Source: Hoyosella subflava DQS3-9A1
GTDB lineage: Bacteria; Actinomycetota; Actinomycetes; Mycobacteriales; Mycobacteriaceae
Direction of reading: 5' to 3'
DNA: 64,000 nt
NCBI RefSeq assembly: GCF_000214175.1
Contig: NC_015564.1
Location: forward strand, 2,728,001 to 2,792,000
Part shown: positions 1-7,325 of the stretch, piece by piece
Layout: every line of letters starts with the position of its first letter
How positions within the stretch are numbered: the stretch's first letter is position 1
Notes under the pieces: generated by a model
Seen by the model: only the letters and a program-made list of their open reading frames with translations
The model's database searches: none
Told to the model about the DNA's origin: nothing
Made by a program: the position numbers and the translations under genes

Positions 1-48
1 GATCGCGGCGGACCAGAAGCGGCCGAAGCGCGCGGTGACAACGGCTAG
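1..48 (+). CDS. 3' end of an unidentified gene (partial)
   Basis: The window opens inside a reading frame that gives 15 residues ending GDNG and stops at TAG 46-48. The short tail is rich in Ala, Gly and Glu, as expected for a disordered C-terminus. Too little is present to name a family. Confidence 0.4.
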   Translation, partial: DRGGPEAAEARGDNG

Positions 49-138
49 GTGGCGGGTTCCCCACCCCTCGGGTGCCTGGTCAGCGCGGTGCCGCCGGGAG
101 ATTCTGGCATCACAGCCACTGGCCCGAGGGAGTTGACC

Positions 139-303
139 TTGTTAGAACAATCACCACAAGAGGTTGCGGACGCACTGCACGCATGGACGGCCATGGTGCA
201 CGCGACTCAGCGGGGCACCGCCATCCCATTCGTCACCGACGGTCTCACCACGCCCAGTGTGCTCAGTGCGCTGCTGGCACAGCAGCACAGGACGACTGTG
301 TGA
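139..303 (+). CDS. small hypothetical protein
   Basis: A 54-residue frame beginning at TTG 139, chosen because GAGGGAG (126-131 and the next base) sits about 7 nt upstream. An in-frame GTG at 49 has no visible ribosome site. The product (LLEQSPQEVADALHAW..., ending QQHRTTV) looks soluble and partly helical, with no signal peptide or known motif. It ends 57 nt before the VanW-type gene and may share its transcript. I do not recognise it. It could be a non-coding frame, although codon use is ordinary for the window. Confidence 0.35.
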   Translation: MLEQSPQEVADALHAWTAMVHATQRGTAIPFVTDGLTTPSVLSALLAQQHRTTV

Positions 304-360
304 TAGGCGGCCGCGCTGTTCGCTACGATCTCGGGGAGAACTTCCCGAGGCGGAGAGCGC

Positions 361-2115
361 GTGACAGACGACGAACCTGATCAGCCAGCACCTGAGCAAC
401 CGGCCCCTGACGACTCGGCCGGCTCCCAGGGAAGTGACGGCACCCCGCGGCGCCGCCATACAACCGTGCTGGTCGCCGCGGCGATCTTCGTGCTTGCCGG
501 AGTCGTGTACGGCGTTGATCTCTACGCCGCGCAAGGCAAGGTCGCCCGGGACGTGACGGTGCTTGGCATACATATTGGCGGTCTCGATCCCGCCCGTGCC
601 GAATCACGGCTCGCGAATGAACTCGGAGCCCTCGCGAGTACACGAGTCGCGGTTGAGGCGGGCGACGTCACCACAGAGATCACCCCGATCGATGCGGGTC
701 TCGACTTTGACTGGCAGGCGACGGTGTCGACTGCGCAGGCGCAGAGCCTTAACCCCGTGACCCGCGTACTCACCTGGGTCCGTGAACGCCCCATCCCACC
801 AGAGCAGGCCGTCGACGAGGACACATTCAACGCGACGGTCACGCAACTCACCGAGGACGTCAACCGTGCGCCCCGCGAGGGTGGCATCGAGTTCCGCGGG
901 CCGGAACCGGAGGCGATATATCCGGAGGAAGGGCAGGAACTCAACGTTGTCCAGGCCCGGAAGAGCCTGCTCAGCGGCTGGTATTCCGGTGCGACGCTGA
1001 CTCTGCCCGTCACGGTCGCACCTGTCAGCGTGACCCGCACAGCGGTCGACGCCGCCATGGACAAAGTCGCGCGGCCCGCGGTTGCCGAGGAGCTTGTCAT
1101 CGAGGGTGTGGACGGAGCAACCGCGCGGCTGGCGCGCGATCAGGTCGGCGAAGTACTCACTTTCGAGCCTGACGGCCAGGGTGGCCTCGACCATGAATTC
1201 GATGAGGAAGCCGCGCGGGAGATCCTCGTACCGCAGCTTGCGGAAACTGAACGCGGTCCACGCGATGCGACGGTCGTCCTCGGGAACCTCGGACCTTACG
1301 TCGTCCGTGACGAGGCAGGCCGCGAAATTGATTGGGACGAAACCCTCGATGGCTTCGCAGATCTCATGCTCGAGACTGAGGGGCGCACACGTGACGCAGT
1401 GTATGAGGAGATCCCGGCCGAGTTCACGACCGCCGACGCCGACGGTCTTGGCATCAACGAAGTGGTCGCGGAGTTCACGACGGGTGGCTTCACTGCCAAT
1501 TCTGGGCACAACATTCGCCGGGCCGCGCAGCAAGTCAACGGTGCGGTGGTTAAGCCAGGCGAAACGTTCTCGCTCAACGGGCACACCGGTCCACGTGGTC
1601 TTGCTCAGGGGTACATCCGTTCTGGCGTGATCTACGAGGGCCGTCCTGACGAAGCGATTGGCGGCGGAGTGAGCCAGTTTGCGACAACCTTGTACAACGC
1701 AGGTTATTTCGCCGGGATGGACGACGTCGAGCACCAGGAACACAGCTACTACATTTCCCGCTATCCAGCCGGTCGCGAGGCCACGGTGTGGGAAGGTGCC
1801 ATTGACGTCAAGTTCCGCAACCCTCACCCCACTGGGGTTCTCATCCAGTCGTTCGGCGACGACTCTAATGTCACGGTGCGGCTCTGGGGAACGAAGACTG
1901 TCGACGTCGAATCCATCAACGGCGGACGCTGGAACCAGACCGAACCGCAGCGCCTCACGCTTCCCGCTGGCCCGGACTGCGCGCCCTCCAGTGGCGCGCC
2001 GGGATTCACAACGAGCGATACCCGAGTGATCCGCAATGCCGCGACAGGTGCCGAGATCTCCCGCCATACACGCACGGTCGTCTACGAGCCGCAGCCGATT
2101 GTCGTATGCCGCTAG
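361..2115 (+). CDS. VanW family membrane-anchored envelope protein
   Basis: A 584-residue protein with a short acidic/Pro-rich cytoplasmic start, an Arg cluster, then one membrane segment at about residues 35-57, giving an N-in, C-out topology. The extracytoplasmic part has two regions typical of the PG_binding_4 domain (about 60-180 and 210-340). The VanW domain follows at about 370-510, with the family's NGHTGPR, GGGVSQ and TTLYNA signatures. VanW proteins are found with peptidoglycan-modifying systems but their reaction is unknown; PG_binding_4 modules are thought to contact peptidoglycan. GTG start with GGAG upstream. A hairpin follows the stop at 2143-2176. Confidence 0.85.
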   Translation: MTDDEPDQPAPEQPAPDDSAGSQGSDGTPRRRHTTVLVAAAIFVLAGVVYGVDLYAAQGKVARDVTVLGIHIGGLDPARAESRLANELGALASTRVAVEAGDVTTEITPIDAGLDFDWQATVSTAQAQSLNPVTRVLTWVRERPIPPEQAVDEDTFNATVTQLTEDVNRAPREGGIEFRGPEPEAIYPEEGQELNVVQARKSLLSGWYSGATLTLPVTVAPVSVTRTAVDAAMDKVARPAVAEELVIEGVDGATARLARDQVGEVLTFEPDGQGGLDHEFDEEAAREILVPQLAETERGPRDATVVLGNLGPYVVRDEAGREIDWDETLDGFADLMLETEGRTRDAVYEEIPAEFTTADADGLGINEVVAEFTTGGFTANSGHNIRRAAQQVNGAVVKPGETFSLNGHTGPRGLAQGYIRSGVIYEGRPDEAIGGGVSQFATTLYNAGYFAGMDDVEHQEHSYYISRYPAGREATVWEGAIDVKFRNPHPTGVLIQSFGDDSNVTVRLWGTKTVDVESINGGRWNQTEPQRLTLPAGPDCAPSSGAPGFTTSDTRVIRNAATGAEISRHTRTVVYEPQPIVVCR

Positions 2116-2128
2116 GTGTTTGCCCTGT

Positions 2129-2176
2129 TCGCCCGCCTTTGAGCGACAACCTCTGTGGAAGCACTCCAGTTGTCGC
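2129..2176. repeat. intergenic palindromic repeat, family 2, copy 1
   Basis: After the VanW gene, GCGACAAC (2143-2150) pairs exactly with GTTGTCGC (2169-2176) across an 18-nt loop. The left flank, TTCGCCCGCCTTTGAGCGACAA (from 2129), recurs with one change at 11271. There is no U-tract, so it may be a repeat that also slows or ends transcription rather than a standard terminator. Confidence 0.55.
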
Positions 2177-2326
2177 ACCAATTGGGACGACTAGTCAACA
2201 CCACTAGGCCCGTTACTTGCGCTGAGATCGCGTATCGCTCGTCTAACAACTCGATTACCTCCCTTATGTGAAACAAGCTGCCCGCCATATGCTCCGAGCG
2301 TCACGACAGCCAACAGGAAGGGCAGC

Positions 2327-2869
2327 ATGACCATGCGCTCACGTTTCTCCGCCCCCGCACGCAGGATCGGGGCGGGTGTTGCGGCCTCTGCTCTGATCGC
2401 TGGATCAATCGGCCTTGCTGGCAGCGGTCTAGCCGGGGCTGACACCACCGAAGAAGACGCCACCGATCAGGAAATCACGGAAGCGCTCAGCAGCTACCTC
2501 GACGCCGCCAACTCCTTCGACTACGAGGGCTTCGTCGCTGCCACCTGCGAGCCCGAGGTCGAGTTCATGAACGAACTCATCGGGAAGCTGATGAACGGTG
2601 CCGACCTAGAGGCCGTCTGGGACCGCGCGCAGGAGGTACGTGGCGAGGACGCGCCTCAGATCGAGATATTGGATATCACTGACATCGTCGTCGAGGGCGA
2701 CAACGCGACCGCAACGGTGACCACGCAGTTGGATGAGCGCGAGCCAACCACTGAAACTGTGGAGCTGGTTCTCGACGAGGAAGCGTGGAAGGTCTGCCCT
2801 GACCGCTCTGAGATCGACGTTCCCGACGAGGAAGAAACGGTCGACGAAGCGACAACCTCGGACGAGTAA
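2327..2869 (+). CDS. secreted protein, NTF2-like fold suspected
   Basis: A 180-residue product with a classical signal peptide: MTMRSRFSAPARRI, hydrophobic core to about residue 36, likely cleavage after AGAD. The mature part is strongly acidic. It reads ITEALSSYLDAANSFDYEGFVAATC, then a Cys near the end (WKVCPD), resembling small secreted actinobacterial NTF2/lumazine-type proteins in which an N-terminal helix pair precedes a beta sheet. Two Cys in the mature region could form a disulfide. ATG start with GGAAGGGC about 5-8 nt upstream. Converges on dinB with 4 bp between stops. Function unknown. Confidence 0.65.
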   Translation: MTMRSRFSAPARRIGAGVAASALIAGSIGLAGSGLAGADTTEEDATDQEITEALSSYLDAANSFDYEGFVAATCEPEVEFMNELIGKLMNGADLEAVWDRAQEVRGEDAPQIEILDITDIVVEGDNATATVTTQLDEREPTTETVELVLDEEAWKVCPDRSEIDVPDEEETVDEATTSDE

Positions 2870-2873
2870 CACC

Positions 2874-4226
2874 TCAAACGTCTGGCCAGTCAAGACTCAC
2901 CAGCGGATCAGCGTGTGTCAGGTCTTCTGCTGGCATGGGGAAGGTCTTGACTGGTCCAGGCCCCGACGTGCGGGTTTCGAAACGCACCGTGACGACACCG
3001 TGGCCGCTGCCCTGCACCCAGCCGTGCCCGAACTTCGGATGATGCACGTCGGCGCCCGGAGGGAACTGGTCGCCCTCGGTGGCCGGTGCGTCAGAGGAGG
3101 CATGCGGTGTCTCTGTGACCTGATCCATTTCGTTGGCCGTGGTGCCGATTTCTGGGAACAGGACCTCCTGCTGAGCCGATGACAGCCCTGAATAGCTCAC
3201 GCCGACCAGCCGGATCGGGCCGATTTCAACTGGGTCCATCGCGAGCTTCTGTGCCGCACCGATCAGTGCGTCACGGCTCGCTGTGGCGAACGGCAGTGTC
3301 GCAGAACGCGTCAGGATCGACATATCAGCTTTGCGGAGTTTCACTGTCACCGTCCGCGCACCGCGTCCGTCACTGGCGAGACGCCGGTGTGCGGATTCCC
3401 CGACCGTCTGGACCGCTGAGCGAACTTCCGGTTTGGACATGAGGTCTCGCGGAAATGTGGTTTCCGCGCTCACTTGCTTTGCTGCGGCGCCTTCTTTGAC
3501 GGGCCGATCGTCGATACCTTGAGCAAGGGCCCGAAGCGCCGGCCCCATACTGCCAAGAAGTGCATTCGCTTCCGAAGCGGAAAGCCGGGCCAGATCGCCG
3601 ATCGTCTCGACCCCCATACTGCGAAGGCGCTGCTCTGCGACTGGCCCGATTCCCCACAGTTTGCGCACCGGCAGCGGCGCCAGCAGCGCTTTCTGATCGT
3701 TGCGGCTCACAATGCGCTGTCCGCGCGGTTTCGCGAGGCCTGACGCGATCTTCGCAACCTGTTTACCTGAACCCGCGCCGACGGACGCGTCGAGTCCAGT
3801 GACGGCGAAAACGCGAGCGCGCAGCTCGGTGCAGAACTCCTCGACAACGGGGGCGGTCGCGCCCGCCAACTGAGCGGGTTCGCCGAAGGCTTCATCGAGC
3901 GACAGCTGTTCGATCACGGGGATCATGTCCCTGACGACCGCGAACACGCGTTTACTCGCAGCACGGTAGACCACGCCTCGGGGCGGCACCACGACTGCGG
4001 TGACGCCTATCAGCCTCCGCGCCATGTGCATGGGCATCGCCGAGCGTGCGCCGAACGGACGAGCCTCGTAACTCGCTCCTGCGACCACACCTCGTGACCC
4101 CGTACCGCCGACGAGAACGGGACGGCCCCGGAGTGTCGGACGTGTGAGTTGCTCGACAGCGGCGAAGAACGCATCCATGTCCAGATGCAGCACCCAGCGC
4201 GCCTGTGGTGGGGGTCCAGTCGTCAC
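2874..4226 (-). CDS. dinB: DNA polymerase IV (Y family) with extra C-terminal domain
   Basis: Error-prone translesion polymerase of 450 residues. The palm carries LDMDAFF (Asp16/Asp18) and SLDEAF (Asp111/Glu112), the metal-binding acidic residues of the family. A helix-hairpin-helix region ([23 protein letters not shown]) and a little-finger domain follow. QEVLF near residue 363 is a good beta-clamp-binding motif, normally close to the C-terminus, but here about 80 more residues follow. They include [12 protein letters not shown], reminiscent of the Tudor-like tail of PcrA/UvrD helicases. GTG start at 4224-4226. The upstream gene on the same strand (DUF2237) ends 22 nt before, so the two probably share a transcript. 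No LexA box was seen. Confidence 0.92.
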   Translation of the reverse strand: MTTGPPPQARWVLHLDMDAFFAAVEQLTRPTLRGRPVLVGGTGSRGVVAGASYEARPFGARSAMPMHMARRLIGVTAVVVPPRGVVYRAASKRVFAVVRDMIPVIEQLSLDEAFGEPAQLAGATAPVVEEFCTELRARVFAVTGLDASVGAGSGKQVAKIASGLAKPRGQRIVSRNDQKALLAPLPVRKLWGIGPVAEQRLRSMGVETIGDLARLSASEANALLGSMGPALRALAQGIDDRPVKEGAAAKQVSAETTFPRDLMSKPEVRSAVQTVGESAHRRLASDGRGARTVTVKLRKADMSILTRSATLPFATASRDALIGAAQKLAMDPVEIGPIRLVGVSYSGLSSAQQEVLFPEIGTTANEMDQVTETPHASSDAPATEGDQFPPGADVHHPKFGHGWVQGSGHGVVTVRFETRTSGPGPVKTFPMPAEDLTHADPLVSLDWPDV

Positions 4227-4248
4227 ACGTGAATTATTGCTGAGGGCG

Positions 4249-4641
4249 CTACTCCTTGAGTCCGCTCAGGTCGGGCGGCACGTCGACGGCGTGTTCCCGC
4301 AGGAGTTCAAGAGGAACTATCTCCAGCGCACGCTCGTTCGTCGAACCGAGCACGACAGGGGCTGCCGCTCCATCTTGGTAGGCCCGCAGCCAGTTTCGCG
4401 CCGTCACGCACCATCTGTCACCCGGCTTCAGACCCGGGAATCGGTACGCCGGCATCGGAGTAATCAGGTTGTTCCCAATTGAGCGCTGATGCTCCAGAAA
4501 ATCACTGGTGACGACAGCACAAATAGTGTGGCTACCTAGGTCTTCATCACCTGACGTACAGCAACCGTCCCGGTAGAAACCGGTGAGAGGGTCCGTGCCG
4601 CATTCTTCGAGATCCCCGCCTAGCACGTTGCGATCTGGCAT
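4249..4641 (-). CDS. DUF2237 family protein
   Basis: A 130-residue soluble protein matching the DUF2237/COG3651 family over its whole length: [42 protein letters not shown] and LEIVPLELL are family signatures, with four conserved Cys that could bind a metal. No biochemical role is established. It lies 22 nt upstream of dinB on the same strand, and co-transcription is likely. The 163-bp region upstream of its start is comparatively AT-rich and is shared with the divergent lytic transglycosylase gene. Confidence 0.85.
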   Translation of the reverse strand: MPDRNVLGGDLEECGTDPLTGFYRDGCCTSGDEDLGSHTICAVVTSDFLEHQRSIGNNLITPMPAYRFPGLKPGDRWCVTARNWLRAYQDGAAAPVVLGSTNERALEIVPLELLREHAVDVPPDLSGLKE

Positions 4642-4804
4642 AGCTCACCGTAGCGCTCGCATTAGCAATTCCGCAGCATGAGAGACAAAAACTGCATGTA
4701 AACGACATAAACCACAAAAGAATGGCAATACGCTAAGAGTTCGTTAGGAAATACCGTTCCCAGTTGGCGTCGCACGTGTACGTCCTGGCAGCCTCTCGGT
4801 TGCT

Positions 4805-5374
4805 ATGAGACAAACTTTCACCTCCGCCCTGAAAGCGGGAACCGCGTGCGCGGGATTGGTGGGGCTCACCTTCGCTGCCGCTCCAGCCACCGCCTCAGCT
4901 GCTTCCGTCCCCAACGAATTCGTCACCTGGATCGAACGCGCGAGCAGTGAATGCGCGGCTGTCACCCCGGAACTGCTAGCGGCGCAGATCGCCGCGGAGA
5001 GCAGCTTCATCGCCAGCGCAGTCAGTCCCGCGGGCGCGCAGGGCCCGAGCCAATTTATGCCCGAGACCTGGGAGGAATGGGGCGTCGACGCGGACGGGAA
5101 CGGCTATGCCGACCCCTTCAGCATCGCGGACGCAACTGTCAGCCAAGCCCGCCTCATGTGCCACAACCTGACGGACACGGAAGTGGGGGTGCGGTCAGGC
5201 TCCATGAGCGGTGACCCTGTTGATCTTGCACTCGCCGCGTACAACGCGGGGCTTGGCGCCGTCCAGCAGTTCGCTGGGATGCCGTCGGGCGGCGAGTACA
5301 CCACACAGACGCAGCCGTACGTCGAGAAGATTCGCGATCTCGAGAGTGTATTCCGGATCGTCTTCCACAATTAG
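4805..5374 (+). CDS. secreted lytic transglycosylase-like protein (SLT domain)
   Basis: A 189-residue exported protein. Residues 1-33 form a signal peptide ending ATASAA. The rest is one SLT/lysozyme-like domain: catalytic Glu65 in QIAAESSF, then SPAGAQGPSQFMPETW and AYNAGLGAVQQF, which are hallmark SLT motifs. Such enzymes cleave the MurNAc-GlcNAc bond of peptidoglycan non-hydrolytically. DADGNGYADPF (about 96-106) resembles a calcium loop seen in this subgroup. No cell-wall-binding module is attached. It overlaps the convergent SRPBCC gene by 4 bp (TTAG). Confidence 0.88.
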   Translation: MRQTFTSALKAGTACAGLVGLTFAAAPATASAASVPNEFVTWIERASSECAAVTPELLAAQIAAESSFIASAVSPAGAQGPSQFMPETWEEWGVDADGNGYADPFSIADATVSQARLMCHNLTDTEVGVRSGSMSGDPVDLALAAYNAGLGAVQQFAGMPSGGEYTTQTQPYVEKIRDLESVFRIVFHN

Positions 5375-5829
5375 CTGCGCTCGGCAGCACGAGCGATGTC
5401 GTCGAGATCCTTTTCGAGCATCTTTTTGGTCACCGCGGAACCAAGTGGCGCCATTACTGCGTGAAGAGCCTTTCTTAGACCGTTCTGCGGGGGAGCTTCA
5501 GAGCTGAACTCCATCGTGAGTTCAGTGGCTTCGCCCGCCTCGGCGAGAGTGATGACCGTGGTGTAGACAACTCCGGCGCTTGCCGCGCTCACGACCGTCC
5601 GGTGGGGCGCGTCAACGTCGGAAACCCACATCTCTTCAGTCGCTTCTTTGCCCATGATCTTGCGGGTTTCGCGCCAGCGCGTTCCTTCCCGGTAGGCTCC
5701 GGCGGTCAAGACCTCCACACCCACAACGCCACTGAGAACGTCCGCCGCGTGCTCGAGGTCCGTGATCACCTCCCACACCTGTGGCGCCGCAGCGTGAATG
5801 ACCCGGCTTACCCGCACAACACTTCCCAT
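5371..5829 (-). CDS. SRPBCC family (polyketide cyclase/dehydrase-like) protein
   Basis: A 152-residue START/SRPBCC-fold protein: VSRVIHAAAPQVWEVITDLEHAADVL is the usual first strand and helix, followed by GTRWRETRKIMGKEA and a C-terminal long helix (NGLRKALHAVMAPLG). The fold holds a hydrophobic ligand in a helix-grip pocket; the ligand is not predictable. No signal peptide. It lies 36 nt downstream of the SGNH hydrolase gene on the same strand and overlaps the convergent transglycosylase gene by 4 bp. Confidence 0.75.
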   Translation of the reverse strand: MGSVVRVSRVIHAAAPQVWEVITDLEHAADVLSGVVGVEVLTAGAYREGTRWRETRKIMGKEATEEMWVSDVDAPHRTVVSAASAGVVYTTVITLAEAGEATELTMEFSSEAPPQNGLRKALHAVMAPLGSAVTKKMLEKDLDDIARAAERS

Positions 5830-5865
5830 GCGTCGAGATACTAGTCGCCCGCGGCCCCTGAGGAC

Positions 5866-6675
5866 CTAGCGCGCCAGGCCCGCGCCACATTGACTTACAG
5901 CGGTACTCACCGCAAACTCTGCGATCGCCTGCCTGCCCTCCACAGAACGCGGATGCACACGGTCCGCGTCTGGGTGCGCCCACGGATTGTCGAGACTCGT
6001 GAGCAGCGCTTCGTCTGCGAAGCTCAGTGCGTGGTAGTCGGCGTAGTAGAAGTTCCCCGGAAACACCTTTTCGAGCGCGCGCAGCCACCCGTTCATTGCG
6101 GCGGCGTCATCCGCTAACCACGTGTCACCCGCGACCTCGCGGGGCCCCGCCCAGACCACACACTTACCCGCATCGATCAGCGTTTTGGCCACCGCAAGTG
6201 TTTCAGCGGCGATCAGGCTCCGTTCCGCATCACGCTGCTCCGGACTGAGCGGCGGGAGGTACGGGGCGCACAGCGGGTCCGGTCGCAGGCAGCGAATATC
6301 ATTGGTGCCCAGCTGCACGAAAACCGTCGATGCGTCACTCTGCGCTGCCGCCGAGACGGACGTTTGTGGCTGGCAAAACGGCTCGGGGCTGCACCATTTG
6401 CTTGTGCGGTGGGCGAACGCTGACCAGCCCGCCTGATAGCGCACCCATACACGGAGGCCCTGTTCCTCTCCGACTTCCAGGTACGGTACGTCCACTGAGA
6501 TGCTGTCCCCGATCACGTACAGCCCGCCGGGCGCGTCGGCGCCGCCCTCCTGCTCATCGTAAAAGATCTTGTCAGCGGGCCGTTCCAAGGCCGCAGCCTG
6601 AGCCGGAGCGAGAAGCATGAGGACCATAGCGAGCACTGAGACAACACTCGCCATGCCGGTACGCGCTGATCTCAC
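5866..6675 (-). CDS. secreted SGNH/GDSL hydrolase
   Basis: A 269-residue exported esterase-type hydrolase. The signal peptide ends near AQAAALE (about residue 30). Block I is VIGDSISVD (catalytic Ser), block III is LGTNDIRC, and block V is HPDADRVHP (Asp/His dyad). Three or more Cys in the mature protein suggest disulfides. SGNH enzymes act on acyl or acetyl esters of lipids or cell-wall sugars; the substrate is unknown. It lies upstream of the SRPBCC gene on the same strand and is divergent from the RDD gene. Confidence 0.85.
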   Translation of the reverse strand: MRSARTGMASVVSVLAMVLMLLAPAQAAALERPADKIFYDEQEGGADAPGGLYVIGDSISVDVPYLEVGEEQGLRVWVRYQAGWSAFAHRTSKWCSPEPFCQPQTSVSAAAQSDASTVFVQLGTNDIRCLRPDPLCAPYLPPLSPEQRDAERSLIAAETLAVAKTLIDAGKCVVWAGPREVAGDTWLADDAAAMNGWLRALEKVFPGNFYYADYHALSFADEALLTSLDNPWAHPDADRVHPRSVEGRQAIAEFAVSTAVSQCGAGLAR

Positions 6676-6847
6676 TGTGCCACCCCCTCACGTTCGCAGT
6701 TCGCCCAAATGCGATCCGGCCGCAACGATACAGAGCAACCCTGACAACTTCCTGACAGCACGCCGCGGGATACGCTGAGACCTCAGGTCGCGCCGTACGT
6801 GATTCATAATGGACTCTAGAGACCGACGGACTGCGAGGTGACTTCAC

Positions 6848-7312
6848 GTGGCTACCGCGGGCGGGATGCGCAACTATGGGATCGCACTCGAGCCTGCCGG
6901 ACTGAAGGTGCGGTTCGCAGCCCGCATCATCGACTGTGGCTTTTCCCTCGCTCTTGGCGCGGCCACCTACCTCGTGCTCTCCCTCGCCGGTGTGCCCGAC
7001 GCTGTCGCCGCCGCCCCTTCCGCGCTGTTCGCTTTCCTGTACTTCGTCCTCTTCGAAGTCACGACTGGTTCAACTCCCGGCAAGCGGCTCTTCGGTCTCC
7101 TCGTTGAGGGCACGGGGTCGGAGTTCCGGCCCACGCTGATCGAAGCCACGATCCGCAACGCGTTTATGCTCCTGGGACTGATCCCTGTCGCTGGCATCGT
7201 GCTCTGGCTTTCAGCGGCCACCGTCATCGCCTTGACGATCAGCGCGAACTCACACAAACAGGGGCTGCATGATCAACTCGCCAACGGCACACAAGTGCTG
7301 CGTGCCACCTGA
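6848..7312 (+). CDS. RDD family membrane protein
   Basis: A 154-residue integral membrane protein with the RDD signature: Arg in VRFAARIIDCGF, Asp in the first membrane helix start, and TTGSTPGKRLFGLLV between helices 2 and 3. Three membrane segments lie near residues 28-48, 52-70 and 100-135, with QGLHDQLANGTQV at the end as is typical. Function unknown; some RDD proteins act as Na+/H+ antiporters. GTG start with GAGGTGA six nt upstream. A CATAAT -10-like hexamer lies near 6803. Convergent with the ACT-WS/DGAT gene, 13 bp between stops. Confidence 0.85.
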   Translation: MATAGGMRNYGIALEPAGLKVRFAARIIDCGFSLALGAATYLVLSLAGVPDAVAAAPSALFAFLYFVLFEVTTGSTPGKRLFGLLVEGTGSEFRPTLIEATIRNAFMLLGLIPVAGIVLWLSAATVIALTISANSHKQGLHDQLANGTQVLRAT

Positions 7313-7325
7313 AGCCGCATCCTGG

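Noticed and set aside
604-2181. 525-residue open frame antisense to the VanW gene
   Set aside because: It is a mirror of a well-supported gene, with no domain, no ribosome site and unusual composition; such long antisense frames are common at high GC.
4642-4804. ydaO-type (c-di-AMP) riboswitch before the lytic transglycosylase gene
   Set aside because: Such riboswitches precede many actinobacterial cell-wall hydrolase genes, but the conserved core could not be found in this short AT-rich leader.
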